Source: an uncultured Bacteroidota bacterium (GTDB lineage Bacteria; Bacteroidota; Bacteroidia; B-17B0; Aurantibacillaceae). From it: DNA of 64,000 nucleotides. The translations under genes were made by a program, and so were the position numbers. Position 1 is the stretch's first letter. Each line of letters starts with the position of its first letter. The notes beneath the pieces are model-generated. The model saw nothing but the letters and a program-made list of their open reading frames with translations, was not told the DNA's origin and did not search any database. The stretch lies in the NCBI GenBank assembly GCA_903834765.1, contig CAILKE010000053.1, forward strand, positions 1-64,000, read 5' to 3'. Shown here one piece after another: positions 1 through 7,714 of the stretch.

Positions 1-445
1 AGTAAATTCTAAAATAGTTATCAAAGAAAAAAAATCAGATATCGTAGGTGATATGATTCCTTTACCGGAAGCTGAATTAGTAGTAAGCGCAGGACGAGGA
101 TTAAAAGGCCCAGAAAACTGGGGTATGGTAGAAGAATTAGCTAAAGAATTGAAAGCAACGACAGCTTGTTCTCGTCCGGTTGCAGATATGCACTGGCGTC
201 CACACCACGAGCATGTTGGACAAACAGGTGTTGCGATTCGTCCTAATTTATATATAGCCATAGGTATTTCTGGCGCTATCCAACATTTAGCAGGTGTTAA
301 CGGAAGTAAAACCATTGTTGTTATTAACAGCGACAAAGAAGCTCCTTTCTTTAAATCAGCTGATTATGGAGTGGTAGGTGATGCCTTTACCATTGTTCCT
401 AAATTAATTGAAGCAGTTAAAAAATTCAAAGCGAATCATAATTAA
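1..445 (+). CDS. etfA: Electron transfer flavoprotein subunit alpha, C-terminal part (5' cut by window edge)
   Basis: Only the C-terminal ~147 residues are present; the frame is open from base 2, so the ATG at 53 is internal. The fragment is the FAD-binding domain of Etf[13 protein letters not shown], then a stretch with GQTG and [19 protein letters not shown], and the closing segment around [18 protein letters not shown]. EtfAB accepts electrons from acyl-CoA dehydrogenases and passes them towards the quinone pool, a step of fatty-acid beta-oxidation. The stop lies one base before the next gene's ATG, so the downstream thioesterase genes are probably co-transcribed. etfB and the N-terminus should lie just upstream of the window. 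Very confident of the family. Confidence 0.95.
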   Translation, partial: VNSKIVIKEKKSDIVGDMIPLPEAELVVSAGRGLKGPENWGMVEELAKELKATTACSRPVADMHWRPHHEHVGQTGVAIRPNLYIAIGISGAIQHLAGVNGSKTIVVINSDKEAPFFKSADYGVVGDAFTIVPKLIEAVKKFKANHN

Positions 446-446
446 T

Positions 447-1184
447 ATGGAAAACGTATTTTATGAAGGTAAAGTCATGTGGTCGCAGATAGATGCTAAT
501 ATGCATTTAAGACACTCTGCATACGCTGATTTTGCTGCACAAGCAAGACTTGAGATTCTTGAAAAACTTGGCTTCGATGCAAATTTATTAGAAAAATTAA
601 AAATAGGACCTATCTTATTTAGAGAAGAGTTAATTTATATGCGTGAAGTTCGCCCGAATGATACAGTAAAAGTAACATGCGAAATGACTCACTGTAGAAA
701 AGATGGAAGCCGTTGGTCTTTTAGTCAAGGACTATACAGAGGTGATGATGTTCAAGCAGCACAAATAAATGTTCAAGGGGCTTGGGTAGATATGGAGAAA
801 AGAAAACTAATAGGTTTACCTCCTGAATTAGCTATTAAGTTTCTTGATATTCCAAAAACAAAAGATTTTGTATTAGAAGATGTTCCGGAAAAAAAAGTTG
901 AACCAACTAAAGATAAAAACACAATGACAAATTTAGAACAATCATTCGAAGACGCTAAAAAGCGAGTACTTGAATTAACAGAAAAACCAAGTAACGACGT
1001 AATGTTAGAATTATATGCGTTAAACAAACAAGCAACCATTGGTGATATTAATATTGAAAAACCAGCCATGTTTGATTTTGTTGCAGCTGCTAAATTCAAT
1101 GCATGGAGCTCAAAAAAAGGATTGAGTCAAGAAGACGCTCAACAAAAATACATTGATTACGTAGATGGTTTATTAAAAAAATAA
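447..1184 (+). CDS. Acyl-CoA thioesterase (hotdog) fused to acyl-CoA-binding (ACBP) domain
   Basis: A 245-residue two-domain protein. Residues ~1-125 are a 4HBT-like hotdog thioesterase: WSQIDANMHLRHSAYADFA carries the D-x-N-x-H catalytic-type motif. A Lys/Glu-rich linker (~130-158) leads to residues ~160-245, a full ACBP domain with LYALNKQATIGDIN, KPAMFDFVAAAKFNAW and an ending like YIDYVDGLLKK. The start at 447 was chosen over an in-frame ATG at 408, which would overlap etfA by 38 bases and add a non-homologous leader. Expected role: binding and hydrolysing acyl-CoA in the cytoplasm. An internal ATG at 924 opens exactly at the ACBP domain and could give a free ACBP. The stop overlaps the next start (TAATG). 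Confidence 0.9.
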   Translation: MENVFYEGKVMWSQIDANMHLRHSAYADFAAQARLEILEKLGFDANLLEKLKIGPILFREELIYMREVRPNDTVKVTCEMTHCRKDGSRWSFSQGLYRGDDVQAAQINVQGAWVDMEKRKLIGLPPELAIKFLDIPKTKDFVLEDVPEKKVEPTKDKNTMTNLEQSFEDAKKRVLELTEKPSNDVMLELYALNKQATIGDINIEKPAMFDFVAAAKFNAWSSKKGLSQEDAQQKYIDYVDGLLKK

Positions 1185-1693
1185 TGGACAAACTTAATGC
1201 TTTTATACAAAAAGCAAAACACTCATCATTCTATTTGTGGCTATTAAACACGGTACTCTTAAGAACAGTGCCATTTAATAAACCGCACCATATTAACGTA
1301 ACGCATATAGGAGATAATGAAATTACGATTTGTGCTAAAAATATAAAATCAAATCGCAACCACATCAAAGGAATACACGCATGCTTGCTTGCAACGCTTT
1401 GTGAGTATGCGTCTGGACTTAGTTTACTCATCCATTTTTCGCCAAAAGAATATCGTATTATTTTAAAAACGATTCACATGACGTATCATTATCAAGCTAA
1501 AACAGCGGTGTACGTAACTTTTAAAATAACGAAACAACAAATTGAGGAAGAAATATTAAATCCCTTAAAAACTCAAGACGCTATTTTTAAAGAATTCTCT
1601 GTTGAAGTATACGACGAAGAAAAAAATCACATTTGTACAGGCTTAATCAATTGGCAGATCAAAGCTTGGAAGAATGTAAAAATGAAAGTTTAA
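1184..1693 (+). CDS. DUF4442 hotdog-fold (thioesterase-like) protein
   Basis: 169 residues with a DUF4442/PaaI-like hotdog fold. The diagnostic piece is NRNHIKGIHACLLATLCEYASG, shortened here to HIKGIHACLLATLCEYASG, the central hotdog helix preceded by the N-H-x-x-G-I-H-A loop used by this family for acyl thioester binding. No signal peptide or membrane segment. Its ATG overlaps the stop of the thioesterase-ACBP gene, implying translational coupling. Family members are usually annotated as putative acyl-CoA thioesterases; substrate is not readable from the sequence. Confidence 0.8.
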   Translation: MDKLNAFIQKAKHSSFYLWLLNTVLLRTVPFNKPHHINVTHIGDNEITICAKNIKSNRNHIKGIHACLLATLCEYASGLSLLIHFSPKEYRIILKTIHMTYHYQAKTAVYVTFKITKQQIEEEILNPLKTQDAIFKEFSVEVYDEEKNHICTGLINWQIKAWKNVKMKV

Positions 1694-1697
1694 ATAC

Positions 1698-2171
1698 ATG
1701 AAGATTTCTGAAAACTCTCTTAAATGGTTAATGCGTTTATATCCTCCTATGTTTTTTCAGCGTATTTGGGTAAAAAAAATTGATAAGGATTTCAGAGGTA
1801 TTGATGTGAAAATTAACAGAAGTCTTTTTACAACAAACCTTGGTAGTGCTACATTTGGAGGGACTATTTTTGCAGCAACCGATCCTTTCTATGCCTTACT
1901 AATTGGGCAAATCATGCAACATAGAGGTTTTAAAATAACTGTATGGTTAAAAAGTGCAGAAATACAATACCTCAAACCTGCCAGAAAGGATTTGCATTAT
2001 TCAATCAAAATTGATGATGAAATGATAAAAGAAGTAGAGCATGCTATTACGAGTGAAGGGAAATTTGTAAAGACGTATCCCATAGAAATTTATGATACAA
2101 CAGGAGATTTATGTGTTATCGCTCAAAATGAAGTGTATATTAGAAATCTAAATTTCAATAAAACGATATAA
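1698..2171 (+). CDS. DUF4442 hotdog-fold (thioesterase-like) protein, second paralogue
   Basis: 157 residues, a second and clearly different DUF4442 protein. Residues ~45-75 carry NLGSATFGGTIFAATDPFY, the hotdog helix region with the family's FGG...TDPF signature, followed by a strand-rich segment (SAEIQYLKPARKDLHYS). It starts 4 bases after the preceding gene, so it is the last gene of the etfA-thioesterase operon. A ~147-base gap then separates it from the fadL-like gene. Together with its neighbour it suggests acyl-thioester turnover; the possibility that the two form a heteromer is inference only. Confidence 0.8.
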   Translation: MKISENSLKWLMRLYPPMFFQRIWVKKIDKDFRGIDVKINRSLFTTNLGSATFGGTIFAATDPFYALLIGQIMQHRGFKITVWLKSAEIQYLKPARKDLHYSIKIDDEMIKEVEHAITSEGKFVKTYPIEIYDTTGDLCVIAQNEVYIRNLNFNKTI

Positions 2172-2196
2172 TATAAATATGTATTTTTACTACAAC

Positions 2197-2208
2197 TATG
2201 CGCGCATA
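2197..2208. promoter_or_regulatory. 12-base perfect palindrome upstream of the fadL-like gene
   Basis: TATGCGCGCATA reads the same on both strands and stands out as a GC core in an AT-rich gap. It lies ~110 bases upstream of the fadL-like start. A dimeric repressor (for example a TetR or FadR type) could bind here, but no regulator gene is adjacent and the site has no second copy in view. Tentative. Confidence 0.3.
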
Positions 2209-2318
2209 ATAAACTAAAATTCATATATTTATTGCATTGAAAGATATAATAAAGTAAATCGTTTATTCTTATTATTGATTATTAAAAATTAAAATACCAT
2301 TAACATAAATAACTAACA

Positions 2319-3626
2319 ATGACAAATCTAAAAAAACTAGTAACAACGATTATTCTAGCCGTGCCAACGATGGTATACGCGCAAGGATTTCAAGTAAACC
2401 TTCAAGGACAAGTTCAACAAGGAATGGGAACTGCAGGTACTGCGCTTATTCAAGATGGAGCAGCATTATTTTTTAATCCAGGAGGAGCTGCTTTTGTAAA
2501 AAAGAATAGCATAGATCTAGGGATGACGGCCACTATTGCTAATGGCCAATTTTTAGACAGCAATTCAGGAACTGTAAATAAAACAGCTTCTCCTGTTAGT
2601 ACACCATTTACAGCATATGCTATTTTCGGAAAAGATAGTTGTACTAAGAAAGGTATGACTAATCTAAGAGAAAAATTATCACATATGAAAGGCAAAATAT
2701 TCAAAGATAAATTTCAAGACATAGGAATGAAATTTGGATTAGGCGTTTATACTCCTTTTGGCAGTATTGTTGACTGGGAGAAAGGATGGACTGGTCGTTA
2801 TGCATTAACTCATTTACAATTACAAGCTATCTTTATACAGCCAACAATAAGCATTAAATTAGGTAGTAAATTTGGTATCGGCGGAGGATTTGTATATTCA
2901 ACAGGTAGTGTGAATTTACAAAAAGATATTCCTGTAGTAGATGCAAATGGTAATGTTGGACATGCAGAATTAAGTGGGAAAGCAAGTGGTTTTGGTTATA
3001 ATTTAGGAGTTTATTATAAGCCATATAAATATTTATCATTAGGCTTAGCTTACCGTTCTCAAGTTAATATGAAAGTGAATAGTGGTGATGCTACATTTAC
3101 AGTACCATCTTCACTTTCAACAAATTTTCCTAACGGTAAATTTACGTCATCATTACCATTACCAAGCGTATTAACGTTAGGTGTTGGTTTTACACCGTCT
3201 GAAAAATTATCATTTGCATTAGATGTTAATTATGTTGGCTGGAAAGCTTATGATACTTTATCTTTCGATTATGAAAATAATACGGCGTCTTTAGTTGACA
3301 CTAAATCAGCTCGTTTATATAAAAATACGTTTGCGGTCAGATTTGGTGGTCAGTATAAAATCACACCTGCTTTTGCTGTTCGTTTAGGTATTGGTTATGC
3401 TAATACACCAATTCAAAATGGCTATGTTACTCCTGAAACTCCTGATGCCAATCGTTATATATATACTGCAGGTTTAGGATATACGATTAAAAATAAATTT
3501 ACCATCAATGCATCTGTATTATATGAAACTTTAAAAAGAACAGACACTAACTTAGAAACTAACTTAAGTGGTACATATCAAACAAATGTGATTGCTCCTG
3601 GTCTTTCTTTATCTTATAAATTTTAA
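2319..3626 (+). CDS. OmpP1/FadL-family outer membrane transporter
   Basis: 435 residues. A signal peptide (MTNLKKLVTTIILAVPTMVYAQ) is followed by GFQVNLQGQVQQGMGTAGTA, the typical FadL N-terminal hatch region, and then repeated amphipathic beta strands ending in an aromatic-containing C-terminus (SLSYKF). FadL proteins pass long-chain fatty acids and other hydrophobic molecules across the outer membrane. The next gene, 22 bases on, is an SGNH hydrolase lipoprotein; this pairing is common in Bacteroidota and suggests surface lipid hydrolysis followed by uptake. Location after an EtfA/thioesterase operon fits the same pathway. The exact substrate is unknown. Confidence 0.92.
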   Translation: MTNLKKLVTTIILAVPTMVYAQGFQVNLQGQVQQGMGTAGTALIQDGAALFFNPGGAAFVKKNSIDLGMTATIANGQFLDSNSGTVNKTASPVSTPFTAYAIFGKDSCTKKGMTNLREKLSHMKGKIFKDKFQDIGMKFGLGVYTPFGSIVDWEKGWTGRYALTHLQLQAIFIQPTISIKLGSKFGIGGGFVYSTGSVNLQKDIPVVDANGNVGHAELSGKASGFGYNLGVYYKPYKYLSLGLAYRSQVNMKVNSGDATFTVPSSLSTNFPNGKFTSSLPLPSVLTLGVGFTPSEKLSFALDVNYVGWKAYDTLSFDYENNTASLVDTKSARLYKNTFAVRFGGQYKITPAFAVRLGIGYANTPIQNGYVTPETPDANRYIYTAGLGYTIKNKFTINASVLYETLKRTDTNLETNLSGTYQTNVIAPGLSLSYKF

Positions 3627-3648
3627 TTAAAAAAATTCAACATACACA

Positions 3649-5016
3649 ATGAAAAATATATTAAATAAAATAATTATAGTAACTATTGCATTGAATGCTT
3701 TAGTTAGCTGTAAACCAGACTTAAAAGCACCTGCTTCTGATAAAGGAAGTATTGATGTTACTAACTACGTAGCTATTGGAAATTCAATAACTTCAGGCTT
3801 TGCTGATGGAGCCTTATATTATGAAGGACAACAAGTGTCTTATGCTAATTTATTAGCTGAACAATTTAAAACAATTGGTGGTGGCGATTTTAATACTCCA
3901 TGGACTCCTATTGGAACACAAGGTATTGGGTCATCATTAAACTCAAAGTTGGTTTTAGGATATAAAACAGATTGCCAAGGAGTAAATGGTTTATCGCCAG
4001 TTCCTGCTGCTCCAGGTTATGGAGATATCTCAATTTTCTCAAATAATATTTCTGCTCAAGGTCCTTTTAATAATATGGGCGTACCAGGTGCAAAAGTTAT
4101 TACGGTTGTTTTTCCTGGCTACGGAGATGCTACTAGGCCAGCAGGTTCATTTAATCCTTTCTTTACACGTATGATAACTCCTGCCGAAATGTCTACAGCA
4201 TCTATGCTTTCTAAAGCAGCTTCTCAAAATCATACATTCTTTTCGGTATTTATTGGAAATAATGATGTATTAGGAAATGCTTTAGATGGAGGTATGTCAA
4301 CTTCGCCTATCACTCCATCTGGTGGAGCAATAGGTACTGGCTTTGATGCTAGTTATGATTTGATTATAAATACTATGATTGCTAATGGCGCTAAAGGAGT
4401 TATTGCAAATATTCCTGACATTACCAATATCCCGCATTTTACGACTGTACCTTACAATGGATTAACTTTAAGCGCAACTCAAGCTGCAGGATTAAATGCG
4501 GCTTATGCTGCTACAGGCGCTTCTTTTAAAGAAGGAAGTGGTAATGCATTTATGATTGTAGATGCATCTGCTCCAGGTGGTGTTAGACAAATTAAATCAA
4601 ATGAATATATTTTATTAGGAACGCCACAAGATTCATTAAAATGTGCTGGTTGGGGGTCATCTAAACCTCTAGCTGATCAATATGTATTAAACGAGCGTGA
4701 GGTTTTAAATTTGAAAGAAGCGGCTGCTGCATATAATGCTAAAATCAAAACAGTAGCTGAAGAAAAAGGATTAGCTTTTGTAGATGTAAATGCTTTTATG
4801 GCTAATGCTAAAAAAGGAATAGTTTTCAATGGCATCACTAGTTCTGCAGCTTTTGTTAGTGGTGGGGCTTTTTCTTTAGATGGTATTCATCTTACACCGC
4901 GCGGTAATGCTATGCTTGCTAATGAATTTATAAAAGCTATCAATTTAACCTATGGTTCTACTATTAATTTAGTGGATATAACAAAATACAACGGTGTTGC
5001 ATTTCCTAATCCATAA
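3649..5016 (+). CDS. SGNH/GDSL-family hydrolase lipoprotein
   Basis: 455 residues. N-terminal lipobox LVSC (Cys21) marks it as a lipoprotein. SGNH blocks are visible: block I YVAIGNSITSG with the predicted nucleophile Ser46, block III IGNNDVLGN near residue 203, and block V DGIHLTPRG near residue 411, whose Asp and His complete the triad. Such enzymes hydrolyse ester bonds in lipids or acetylated sugars. It sits directly behind the FadL-like channel and before a good terminator, so the two form a short transcription unit. The real substrate cannot be inferred. Confidence 0.88.
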   Translation: MKNILNKIIIVTIALNALVSCKPDLKAPASDKGSIDVTNYVAIGNSITSGFADGALYYEGQQVSYANLLAEQFKTIGGGDFNTPWTPIGTQGIGSSLNSKLVLGYKTDCQGVNGLSPVPAAPGYGDISIFSNNISAQGPFNNMGVPGAKVITVVFPGYGDATRPAGSFNPFFTRMITPAEMSTASMLSKAASQNHTFFSVFIGNNDVLGNALDGGMSTSPITPSGGAIGTGFDASYDLIINTMIANGAKGVIANIPDITNIPHFTTVPYNGLTLSATQAAGLNAAYAATGASFKEGSGNAFMIVDASAPGGVRQIKSNEYILLGTPQDSLKCAGWGSSKPLADQYVLNEREVLNLKEAAAAYNAKIKTVAEEKGLAFVDVNAFMANAKKGIVFNGITSSAAFVSGGAFSLDGIHLTPRGNAMLANEFIKAINLTYGSTINLVDITKYNGVAFPNP

Positions 5017-5041
5017 CATTAAATATTAATAATTGTAATAG

Positions 5042-5070
5042 GCGAGGCTAATTAGTCTCGCTTTTTTTTT
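5042..5070 (+). terminator. Rho-independent terminator after the SGNH hydrolase
   Basis: GCGAG ... CTCGC stem (5042-5046 with 5057-5061), extended inward through the complementary GCTA/TAGT bases, followed by nine T residues. It ends the fadL-lipase unit. Confidence 0.85.
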
Positions 5071-5192
5071 AGATAAAAATTTCTTTAACTAATTCATAAA
5101 ATATATAAATCAAAATAATTCAACAATTAGTAAATTCGCACAATCATCTAATTGAACTTATTAATTTCATAAATTTAATACACTAGCCTTAA

Positions 5193-7556
5193 ATGAAGCT
5201 CTTATATTTTATAATACTGTCTATTATTACTGTAGCATACAATGCACAAGAGTTAACCCAAACTATTAGAGGTGTTATTGTAGATAAACAAACTCAAAGT
5301 ACATTACCAAGGGCTATTATTACCATGCTCAATACAAGTCCTATTATAGCAACAACTTCTGATGAAAATGGAAAATTCCGTTTAGATCATATTCCTTTAG
5401 GACGAAAGCAATTAAAAATTTCCTTATTATCATACAAAGAAAAATCTCTAACCGTTGTGTTATCAAGCGGAAAGGAAACTGTTTTAAACATTGAACTTGA
5501 AGAAAATGCGATACAAGGTCAAGAGGTTGTAATTACAGCAGAGATTGATAAAACAAAAACAAATAATAAAATGGCAACCGTTAGTTCTCGAGTATTTAGT
5601 ACGGAAGAAGCTAATAGGTATGCGGGTAGCAGAGGTGATCCTGCGCGTATGGCAGCTAATTTTGCAGGTGTGAGTGGCGCTAATGATAGCCGTAACGATA
5701 TTATTATCAGAGGTAATTCTCCCTTAGGTATTTTATGGCGTTTAAATGGTTTGGACATACCTAACCCGAATCACTTTGGAAGTATGGGTTCTTCGGGAGG
5801 ACCCATTAGTATTTTAAATAATAATACGTTAGACAATTCTGATTTTATGACTGGCGCATTTCCTGCGGATTATGGAAATGCAACCGCTGGTGTATTTGAT
5901 TTAAAAATGCGAACAGGAAATAACGAAAAACATGAGTTCTTGGGAATGGTTGGTTTTAATGGCTTTGAGCTTGGAGCAGAAGGTCCATTTAGTAAAAAGA
6001 AAAAAAATAGTTCGTATATGATTAACTATCGATATTCCACATTATCTGTATTTAAAGCAATTGGCTTAGACTATGGGGCAGGTAGTGCCGTTCCACAATA
6101 TCAAGATCTTACATTTAAAATAGATTTGCCAACTAAAAAAGCAGGTAAATTTGTTGTTTGGGGCATAGGCGGATTAAGCTATGCAGAACTATTGCAAAGT
6201 CAACAATCAAAAGATAATAATTTATATGGCTACAGTGGGCGTAATACATACTTTCGATCAAACGTAGGAGCAACAGGCATTTCACATACATATCTTATTA
6301 ATTCAAGTTCATATTTCAAAACGAATATTGGTGCATCAGGTCAATATAATTACATAGCCGCCGACAGAATTGATACGAGCGCACATCCCAATACCATTCG
6401 TCCAGAATACAGAAATACCTCATATACCATTAAGTATTCAGGAAATTTCACATACAATAAAAAATTCAATTCCCGTAATTTCGTCAATGCTGGTGTTTAT
6501 GCAGATGTGTATAATACAAATTATGTAGATAGCATTGATAATTATGGGAGAGGCTTTGTGACACTTCGTAATTATAAAGGCAACAGTCTTTTAACGCGTT
6601 TATTTATTCAATGGAAACATCATTTCACGGAAAAATTTTATATCAATGCAGGTGTTAGTTATCAATACCTAACACTTAATAATTCTCAATCTCCTGAGCC
6701 ACGCTTAGGCTTAAAGTATGAATTAACTAAGAAGCAATCACTAAGCATTGGAGCAGGTCTTCATAGCCAAATTCAACCATTGTATGTTTATTTTGCAACG
6801 GCAAATATTGGAGGCGGTAAGGTTCAGGAAACAAATCGCAATTTAGATTTTACAAAAGCAGTTCACGCTGTATTGGCTTACGATGTAAATTTATTTAATT
6901 CTGTTCGAGTAAAAACAGAAATCTACTATCAATACTTATATCATGTGCCTGTAAAAATAAGAAGCGATTATTTTAGCACTGCTAATTTAGGCGCTGATTT
7001 TAATAGTCCAAATATTGACAGCTTAATAAGCAATGGAACAGGAGAAAACTACGGACTTGAATTAACCCTTGAAAAATTTTACAGCAAGGGCTATTACTTT
7101 TTAGCAACAGGATCTTTTTTTGAAAGTAAATATAAAGGAAGCGATGGAATTACTCGTAACACAGCCTTTAACGGTAATTACGTAATCAATATATTAGGCG
7201 GTAAAGAATTTAAAATTAAAGAAAAACATATTTTAGCCTTAGATGTAAAATTTACATATTCAGGTGGAAAACGTTATGTTCCTATTGATTTAACGGCGTC
7301 AATACTTACTAACTCTGAAGTGCGAAATGGTTCAGTGGCTTATAATCCTCAATACGATCCTTATTTTAGAATTGATATAAAACCTTCCTACAAAATAAAT
7401 ACAAAACATTTTACACATGAAATTAGTGTGGATATACAAAATGTAACTAAGCATAATAACATATTCCAACAACAATACGATTTGAATACTCAAACTATAA
7501 AAACAGATTATCAATTAAAATTCTTTGTCATTCCTCAATATAGGCTGACTTTTTAA
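5193..7556 (+). CDS. TonB-dependent receptor with carboxypeptidase-regulatory-like N-domain
   Basis: 787 residues. A signal peptide (to about NAQ, residue 19) is followed by a CarboxypepD_reg-like Ig domain (GVIVDKQTQSTLPRAIITM ... DENGKFRLDHIPLG), a plug domain with RYAGSRGDPARMAANFAGV and DIIIRGNSP, and a long beta-barrel ending in QYRLTF, a typical barrel-terminal strand. It is a TonB-energised outer membrane importer; the ligand is unknown. It is a clear paralogue of the receptor at 20536-22995, with near-identical plug motifs. No SusD-type partner is adjacent, so it is not a standard SusCD glycan system. Confidence 0.9.
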   Translation: MKLLYFIILSIITVAYNAQELTQTIRGVIVDKQTQSTLPRAIITMLNTSPIIATTSDENGKFRLDHIPLGRKQLKISLLSYKEKSLTVVLSSGKETVLNIELEENAIQGQEVVITAEIDKTKTNNKMATVSSRVFSTEEANRYAGSRGDPARMAANFAGVSGANDSRNDIIIRGNSPLGILWRLNGLDIPNPNHFGSMGSSGGPISILNNNTLDNSDFMTGAFPADYGNATAGVFDLKMRTGNNEKHEFLGMVGFNGFELGAEGPFSKKKKNSSYMINYRYSTLSVFKAIGLDYGAGSAVPQYQDLTFKIDLPTKKAGKFVVWGIGGLSYAELLQSQQSKDNNLYGYSGRNTYFRSNVGATGISHTYLINSSSYFKTNIGASGQYNYIAADRIDTSAHPNTIRPEYRNTSYTIKYSGNFTYNKKFNSRNFVNAGVYADVYNTNYVDSIDNYGRGFVTLRNYKGNSLLTRLFIQWKHHFTEKFYINAGVSYQYLTLNNSQSPEPRLGLKYELTKKQSLSIGAGLHSQIQPLYVYFATANIGGGKVQETNRNLDFTKAVHAVLAYDVNLFNSVRVKTEIYYQYLYHVPVKIRSDYFSTANLGADFNSPNIDSLISNGTGENYGLELTLEKFYSKGYYFLATGSFFESKYKGSDGITRNTAFNGNYVINILGGKEFKIKEKHILALDVKFTYSGGKRYVPIDLTASILTNSEVRNGSVAYNPQYDPYFRIDIKPSYKINTKHFTHEISVDIQNVTKHNNIFQQQYDLNTQTIKTDYQLKFFVIPQYRLTF

Positions 7557-7650
7557 GATTTAGTTTATGTATTATATATTCTTAAATTTATTTTAACCCA
7601 AGTTTTTAGAGTATTTATGAAGTGATATTCCAAATTTTGTACTTTATTCG

Positions 7651-7680
7651 TTGAAGATTTGGTTTTAGTATTTAGATTTG
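7651..7680 (+). promoter_or_regulatory. Bacteroidota-type promoter for the T9SS repeat protein
   Basis: TTG at 7651-7653, a 19-base spacer, and TAGATTTG at 7673-7680 match the Bacteroidota primary-sigma consensus (-33 TTG / -7 TAnnTTTG). Transcription would begin near 7685, leaving a leader of about 30 bases before the ATG at 7715. Confidence 0.65.
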
Positions 7681-7714
7681 ATAATTTCGGCTAAATACTT
7701 AAATCAAAAAAAAC

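Noticed and set aside
408-446. Earlier start for the thioesterase-ACBP gene
   Set aside because: Would overlap etfA by 38 bases and add a leader without family likeness; the ATG at 447 fits.
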